Source: an uncultured Anaerolineales bacterium (GTDB lineage: Bacteria; Chloroflexota; Anaerolineae; Anaerolineales; Villigracilaceae). Taken from it: a stretch of DNA of 8,859 nt. How positions within the stretch are numbered: the stretch's first letter is position 1; every line of letters starts with the position of its first letter. The stretch covers positions 1 to 8,859 of the forward strand of contig CALFXA010000140.1 of NCBI GenBank assembly GCA_937928015.1, given 5' to 3'. The position numbers were made by a program, and so were the translations under genes. Of this stretch, positions 5,653 through 8,859 are shown one piece after another. A model generated the notes under the pieces. The model was not told the origin of the DNA. It saw only the letters and a list, made by a program, of their open reading frames with translations, and ran no database searches.

Positions 5653-6752
5653 GCACGCTGGCAATCCCTCCAAAACAAGTGCGGCTATATCGGATGCTGT
5701 GGGACCGCTGGATCATCGTTCTGCGGATCCTGTTCGACCTGGGTGCTGGTTCGCACCCGGTGCGTTGGCAGGCAGTAGCGGACACGCTTCTGGTCGACAA
5801 AAAGACTGCGCAGAAGTATCTGCAAGGGTTGGTGCGCGACGGTCAGATCGTGCCAGTGGGCGGCGGGTACACACTGACGCAGGCGGGCATGGATATCCTG
5901 CTCGAAAACGAGGGGGGAGAAAGTCTCCCCGCTGGGGAAAAATTCCTGGGGAAAAATTCCCAACTACTAGAGTCAGTAGTAGTAGTAGATTCTGAATCTA
6001 AATTAACAACTACTCCTACTACTACTAAGTTGGGAGAAAATCCTGGGGAGAAAATCTCCCCTGCCAATGATGAGGTTGAACGGTTTTTCTCGCCAGAGGT
6101 TCAGGCGGCATTGGATCACGCCGATCTGCTGTTCGATGGGGCAATTGTCATGCAGGATAACCTTCCACATTACCTGCACATTGAGAAGGTGCTGGGGTGG
6201 CTGGCATATTGTTACGACAATCGGGGCAGACTCACCGGGCCAGCAGGATTGGTCCGCAAGAGCCTCAAAGATCCAGCTGGGCCCTCGCCCTCGATGAAAT
6301 ACATGAAAGATCCGTTGACATTCCTGCCGGACGATTATCTAAGCGCCATCGGGAAATATCACAAGGTCTGCGGTCGGTGCGAACAGGAATTTACAGACGT
6401 CCAGGCTTATGACGCGCACCTGGAAGCATGCATTCTCACTCCCGTTCCCGAAGATGACGATAAGAGTGCGGAAGCCTGCCTAAGCCCAGATGAGACAGTT
6501 ACCGCCTCCATACGCGATACCTGGCGGGATGTGTTGGTCAACCTACAGGGTGAAATGGCATCTGCGAGTTTCCATACATGGGTTGAGTGGACTGAACCTA
6601 TCCACTACGAGGATGGAGTGCTGCAGGTGGCAGCACGAAACGCTTATGCGCGAGACTGGCTGGAAAGCCGAGTATCTGCACGTGTGCAGGAACTGGCTGG
6701 ATGCCGTGTAATGTTCGTGGCGGGCGTTGCTGTAGAAACGGAGGATGAATGA
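5649..6752 (+). CDS. Replication-initiator-like protein (wHTH, C2HC finger, DnaA domain-I-like)
   Basis: 367 residues from ATG 5649 in an ATGA overlap with the membrane protein gene, with AGGAAGGAG upstream. Residues about 10-85 form a winged helix (LRILFDLGAG, VRWQAVADTLLVDKKTAQKYLQ split here by text, wing GGGYTLTQAG). Residues 86-139 are a low-complexity linker whose DNA is the palindrome cluster at 5914-6061. Residues 142-235 are a helical region. A likely zinc finger is Cys241-x2-Cys244-x12-His257-x3-Cys261. The C-terminus, about 286-350, matches the DnaA N-terminal domain pattern: W292, then F308-HTWV, then DGVLQVAARNAYARDWLESR. No Walker motifs follow, so it is not DnaA itself. DnaA domain I is known to bind DnaB-type helicase and other partners. 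I infer an element initiator that binds its own gene and recruits the host replisome; a pure regulator is the alternative. Confidence 0.75.
   Translation: MSTLAIPPKQVRLYRMLWDRWIIVLRILFDLGAGSHPVRWQAVADTLLVDKKTAQKYLQGLVRDGQIVPVGGGYTLTQAGMDILLENEGGESLPAGEKFLGKNSQLLESVVVVDSESKLTTTPTTTKLGENPGEKISPANDEVERFFSPEVQAALDHADLLFDGAIVMQDNLPHYLHIEKVLGWLAYCYDNRGRLTGPAGLVRKSLKDPAGPSPSMKYMKDPLTFLPDDYLSAIGKYHKVCGRCEQEFTDVQAYDAHLEACILTPVPEDDDKSAEACLSPDETVTASIRDTWRDVLVNLQGEMASASFHTWVEWTEPIHYEDGVLQVAARNAYARDWLESRVSARVQELAGCRVMFVAGVAVETEDE
5914..6061. repeat. Nested palindromes and iteron-like units around an AT-rich core; candidate origin
   Basis: Two near-identical 17-base palindromes border the region: GGGGAGAAAGTCTCCCC (5914-5930) and GGGGAGAAAATCTCCCC (6045-6061). 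Inside them are two tandem TGGGGAAAAATTCC units (5933-5946, 5947-5960) and a related TGGGAGAAAATCC (6031-6043). Further in, CCCAACT (5959-5965) pairs with AGTTGGG (6028-6034), and AGTAGTAGTAG (within 5975-5988) pairs with CTACTACTACT (6016-6026). The centre is AT-rich and holds the palindrome AGATTCTGAATCT (5987-5999) and AAATTAACAA. The whole sits in the initiator's linker and stays open. The 14-base tandem period and the different frames of the two 17-mers show that DNA, not peptide, is being conserved. The layout resembles iterons flanking an unwinding element. Confidence 0.85.
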
Positions 6753-7279
6753 ACCAACTGTTTTGTGACGGAGGCGTTGTAGGTGCGAACCCATCGCTAA
6801 TCGGTGGGACGTATGCGTGGCGGCTGGTCGTGGATGATGTCCCTGTGGCTGAAGGTGCACACTTTATCAGCACGGTCGACGCACGTGTGCCTGCAGTAAC
6901 CAACAACCTGACCGAGATGCTGGCAGTAATCAAAGGGCTGGAGGCTTTGCCCGTTGATTGGTGCGGCACGGTGTTGAGTGATAGTCAGATTACGCTGGGT
7001 AGATTGTTCCTGGGATGGAAATGGAACAATATCCCAGCTTGGGCACATCATCGCTTTCAGGCCGTCCGCGCGCGGCTGGTCCACTTCGATAAATTCGAGC
7101 GCGTTCTGCTGGCTGGACATCCAACGCGCGCCCAACTGGCTGCAGGAATTGGCAGGCACGGATATCCAGTCAGCATACACAACGTGTGGTGCGATCAGGC
7201 CTGCGGAAAGGCAGGAGCGGATGCGCTACAGGCTATGCAATACAAGTTTTTGCCGACTGCGGAGGTATTTCATGCCTAA
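6749..7279 (+). CDS. Ribonuclease HI-like protein
   Basis: 176 residues from ATG 6749, overlapping the previous stop as ATGA with GGAGG five bases upstream. It has the RNase H fold order: strand 1 with Asp7 (LFCDGG), the helix with Glu56 (TNNLTEMLAVIKGLEAL), the strand ending in Asp78 (TVLSDSQ), His124 in AGHPTRAQL, and Asp149 in HNVWCDQAC. The four acidic residues expected for two-metal catalysis (DEDD) and the helper His are thus all visible. The family cuts RNA in RNA-DNA hybrids, removing primers or R-loops. The length is slightly above the roughly 155 residues of the E. coli enzyme. Lying directly after the initiator-like gene, it may remove primers or hybrids formed during element replication. 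An R-loop-related job at the upstream origin-like region is only inference. Confidence 0.85.
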   Translation: MNQLFCDGGVVGANPSLIGGTYAWRLVVDDVPVAEGAHFISTVDARVPAVTNNLTEMLAVIKGLEALPVDWCGTVLSDSQITLGRLFLGWKWNNIPAWAHHRFQAVRARLVHFDKFERVLLAGHPTRAQLAAGIGRHGYPVSIHNVWCDQACGKAGADALQAMQYKFLPTAEVFHA

Positions 7280-7613
7280 TCAAATGCCTGCAATGATCAA
7301 GAAATGGCATGTTCGTATTGAGTTCAAATGGTTTGATATCTGGTTAGGCGTCTTTATCGACCAACCTGGCAAGGCTATCTATATTTGCCTATTGCCAACG
7401 CTGCCGATCAAAATCTGGTTTACAGAGCATAAAACATGCACAACCTGTGGCGCTCTATTGAATAAAGTGGCCGTCGACACTGGCGACGGTTGGCTTTTGA
7501 CATGGGAATGCAAAGAATGCGGCTGCGATGAAGATGATTTCATCGACTGGCCATTTGGCGAAGAGGCGCTGTCTGTGAACGATCTCATCCGCCGTGGCTA
7601 TGAGGTGGTGTGA
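7272..7613 (+). CDS. Phage-type small Zn-ribbon protein (113 aa)
   Basis: Starts at ATG 7272, overlapping the RNase H gene by eight bases, with GGAGG six bases upstream. The open frame extends to 6978, but that is a shadow of the RNase H gene. The N-terminal half (KWHVRIEFKWFDIWLGVFID, then AIYICLLPTLPIKIWF) has the aromatic-rich beta pattern of a widespread small phage protein family. A zinc ribbon follows, Cys56-x2-Cys59 and Cys80-x2-Cys83, then an acidic tail containing DEDDFIDWPFGEEAL. No function is known to me for the family. The gene is AT-richer than its neighbours. The assignment to a phage-like family is by pattern memory. Confidence 0.7.
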   Translation: MPNQMPAMIKKWHVRIEFKWFDIWLGVFIDQPGKAIYICLLPTLPIKIWFTEHKTCTTCGALLNKVAVDTGDGWLLTWECKECGCDEDDFIDWPFGEEALSVNDLIRRGYEVV

Positions 7614-7909
7614 TGCCTAAAACCTTCATGCAAGAACTTGAAGAGTCCAATGAACCGCTAAACCTATGGTTCGAGCTGTCCTACGCTCAATATCTGACAG
7701 TACCTCGCCTGGTCATGCAATCGATGGATATTGAGTGGCAGCGTAAGATGGCTTTGCTCCTGCAGGAGCTCGACGAAACGTTCGACTGGCGTCCTCGGGA
7801 AGGCAGGTATTTTGTGCGGCTGAGAGATGACCGCGGCCGCTTTCAGGATGCGCCGCTGGCTGATTATCGTCGAGGTAATTGCGAGCACCTGCGTATCAGG
7901 AGCAGATAG
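7613..7909 (+). CDS. Phage-type conserved hypothetical protein (98 aa)
   Basis: Start taken as ATG 7613, which shares a base with the previous stop (TGATG). GTG at 7610 is an alternative one codon upstream. GAGGTGG lies just before. The sequence LWFELSYAQYLTVPRLVMQS followed by WQRKMALLLQELDETFDWRP and a C-terminal RLRDDRGRFQDAPLADYRRG resembles a common small phage protein ('LSYAxYLxxPRxxLQSM ... W ... LLxELDxT'). No enzymatic residues stand out. Together with the preceding gene it gives this stretch a phage-accessory flavour, although such genes also occur on plasmids and integrated elements. Confidence 0.7.
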   Translation: MPKTFMQELEESNEPLNLWFELSYAQYLTVPRLVMQSMDIEWQRKMALLLQELDETFDWRPREGRYFVRLRDDRGRFQDAPLADYRRGNCEHLRIRSR

Positions 7910-7922
7910 GTCGATAAAAAGC

Positions 7923-8255
7923 ATGTCTAAATCACCATCAAATGTGACCCCGCCAGCCATTCCGCCACCAGCGCCGCCTCAGCGGCTTCCGCTGAACAAT
8001 GCAACTCTCACGGTCCTGCGCCGTCAGATCAACCAACAGGCAGTGATCAATCGGTCAATTCACTACCTGGCGCAGAACATCTTCAAGCCGAACACTGAGA
8101 TCAAGTACAGGCTCGGCGCCCGCGATTACTTCGGGCGAGTCCTGGAAATTGTTGGAAATCCTGGGGAAACTCAGGTGCGTGTCGTCAACCTGGTCACAGG
8201 CAAGAAACGAAACCTGCGACTTATTGATATCATCGGAATTGTACAGGAGGCATAA
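7923..8255 (+). CDS. Hypothetical protein with Pro-rich N-terminus (110 aa)
   Basis: Start taken as ATG 7923, 13 bases after the previous stop. The ribosome site is weak (only purine-rich GATAAAAAGC), and an in-frame ATG at 7827 would overlap the upstream gene by 83 bases, so the start is uncertain. Residues 9-24 are Pro-rich (TPPAIPPPAPPQRLPL), then comes a helix (TLTVLRRQINQQAVINRSIH). A small beta domain follows (YRLGARDYFGRVLEIVG ... TQVRVVNLVTGKKRNLRL), which could be an SH3-like barrel. It shares its stop with the next start (TAATG), so it is coupled to the nuclease gene. Function not known. Confidence 0.65.
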   Translation: MSKSPSNVTPPAIPPPAPPQRLPLNNATLTVLRRQINQQAVINRSIHYLAQNIFKPNTEIKYRLGARDYFGRVLEIVGNPGETQVRVVNLVTGKKRNLRLIDIIGIVQEA

Positions 8256-8851
8256 TGCTGGCATCTGACATCCAGAACAAGATCATGAGTTACGTCCACG
8301 CCAATAGCGGCTTCGAGACCAAGCGCACCTACGTGGGCATGAGTCATTTAGGCGATTGCCCAGCTGATCAGTTCGCTGCCTTTCGAGATGGGCTGACCGA
8401 GACAGATTACAACCACCGCATGGCGTACCTGGGATATGCGCTCGAATACATCGAGAAGGATATCCTGGTCAAGACTGGCGTGCTGCGCTCTGTTGGGCGT
8501 GAGGTCGTGGCGGAGTTCGATAACCGCATCCGCGGCCATATCGATGGGGAGACCGTCGACGGGGACCTGGTCGAGATCAAGACCGTCAGCGCGGTCAAGT
8601 TCGAAAAGGTCATCGAGAGTGATAAGGCGCTGCGCGATCACTTTTACCAGGTGCAGGCTTACATGCATTTCGGCGGATATCGTCATGCCGAGATCATCTA
8701 CATCTGCCGTGAGGACTTCCGCCATTACGTGATCCATGTACCGTATGTGCGGAGCGTAGGCGAGCAGATCGAGGCCAAGGCGCGCCGTGTGCTGGCTGCC
8801 ATCGACGAGGACCGACAGCCACCATGCGAATGCAAAAGGCGGGCCGAATGA
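8255..8851 (+). CDS. Cas4/RecB-like PD-(D/E)XK nuclease
   Basis: 198 residues from ATG 8255 (TAATG overlap with the previous stop, AGGAGG four bases upstream). The core motif is present: Gly94-His95-Ile-Asp97-Gly, then Val-Glu107-Ile-Lys109, and a QxQAY helix (Gln132, Gln134, Tyr136) typical of RecB-family motif IV. Glu65 lies in the helix before. Cys35 (GDCP) near the N-terminus and Cys191/Cys193 at the C-terminus, with Cys151, recall the Fe-S cysteines of Cas4/AddB-like nucleases, but the spacing is not the standard set, so a cluster is uncertain. Such enzymes resect or cut DNA ends, and in phages and plasmids often sit with recombination genes. No CRISPR array or other cas gene is in the window. 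It is ATGA-coupled to the next gene. Confidence 0.8.
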   Translation: MLASDIQNKIMSYVHANSGFETKRTYVGMSHLGDCPADQFAAFRDGLTETDYNHRMAYLGYALEYIEKDILVKTGVLRSVGREVVAEFDNRIRGHIDGETVDGDLVEIKTVSAVKFEKVIESDKALRDHFYQVQAYMHFGGYRHAEIIYICREDFRHYVIHVPYVRSVGEQIEAKARRVLAAIDEDRQPPCECKRRAE

Positions 8852-8859
8852 GCGATCCT
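8848..8859 (+). CDS. Start of a further gene, cut by the window end
   Basis: ATG at 8848 overlaps the nuclease stop as ATGA, the same coupling used repeatedly upstream. Only four codons (Met-Ser-Asp-Pro) are visible, so no product can be named. A recombination or helicase gene would fit next to the nuclease, but that is a guess. Confidence 0.45.

Noticed and set aside
4759..5678. Long open frames on the minus strand (304 and 174 codons) opposite the membrane protein gene
   Set aside because: They lie antisense to a well-supported gene with a good ribosome site and clear TM helices, and have composition typical of shadow frames (Leu/Arg/Cys-rich).
5271..6061. A CRISPR array
   Set aside because: Repeat units are short (5-17 bases), irregularly spaced, often palindromic or tandem, and inside translated frames, with no spacer-like regular intervals.
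5649..6752. A DnaA gene
   Set aside because: Only the domain-I-like part is present, at the C-terminus; there is no Walker A/B or DnaA-box-binding domain.

Overview
The window is a tightly packed, one-strand run of about 18 genes from an uncultivated-type bacterial mobile element: a plasmid, an integrative conjugative element, or the early region of a phage. All genes read on the + strand. Neighbours mostly overlap by ATGA, GTGA or TAATG or lie under 60 bases apart, many have a clear GGAGG-type ribosome site, and no tRNA, rRNA, CRISPR array or insertion sequence is visible. The host is probably a Chloroflexota (Anaerolineae-like) bacterium. This is an inference from the Thr-Pro-rich TPTPT linker in the lipoprotein, the moderately high GC content and the overall protein style; no marker gene proves it. 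The first 48 bases are not biological: they are the end of the Illumina P7 adapter, an 8-base index and the read-2 adapter.

Layout. Positions 49-1517 hold six small proteins: a truncated one, one membrane protein, two soluble unknowns and two Zn-ribbon-like proteins. Positions 1534-4120 form a membrane and DNA-translocation block: a two-TM protein, a lipoprotein with a TM segment and a cytoplasmic tail, and a compact FtsK/SpoIIIE-type ATPase with a C-terminal helix-turn-helix. Positions 4148-4723 hold two small soluble proteins. Positions 4777-6752 look like a replication or partition module: a four-TM protein with a DNA-binding C-terminus, followed by a replication-initiator-like protein (winged helix, C2HC finger, DnaA domain-I-like C-terminus, no AAA+ domain). 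Positions 6749-8859 hold an RNase HI-like protein, three small unknowns (two resembling small phage proteins), a Cas4/RecB-like PD-(D/E)XK nuclease, and the start of one more gene.

The main finding is DNA-level structure hidden inside coding sequence, at three places: (a) a dense polar GCAAG array with four TTGCGCAA palindromes at 5271-5561, inside the membrane/DNA-binding gene; (b) a nested, near-symmetric set of palindromes and iteron-like units around an AT-rich core at 5914-6061, inside the linker of the initiator; (c) an inverted (CTT)n/(AAG)n repeat spanning the stop codon of the translocase at 4065-4133. In (a) and (b) the same DNA words are read in different codon frames and give different peptides, so selection appears to act on the DNA itself. 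I read (a) and (b) as a candidate replication origin and/or recognition array for the initiator or translocase, encoded within its own genes.

Working model (inference): the initiator binds in-gene repeats and uses its DnaA-domain-I-like tail to recruit the host helicase. The membrane proteins and the FtsK-like motor anchor and move the DNA, perhaps as in the FtsK/TraB-based conjugative elements of actinomycetes. RNase H and the PD-(D/E)XK nuclease process replication or recombination intermediates. No integrase, relaxase, terminase or capsid gene is visible, so the element type remains open.
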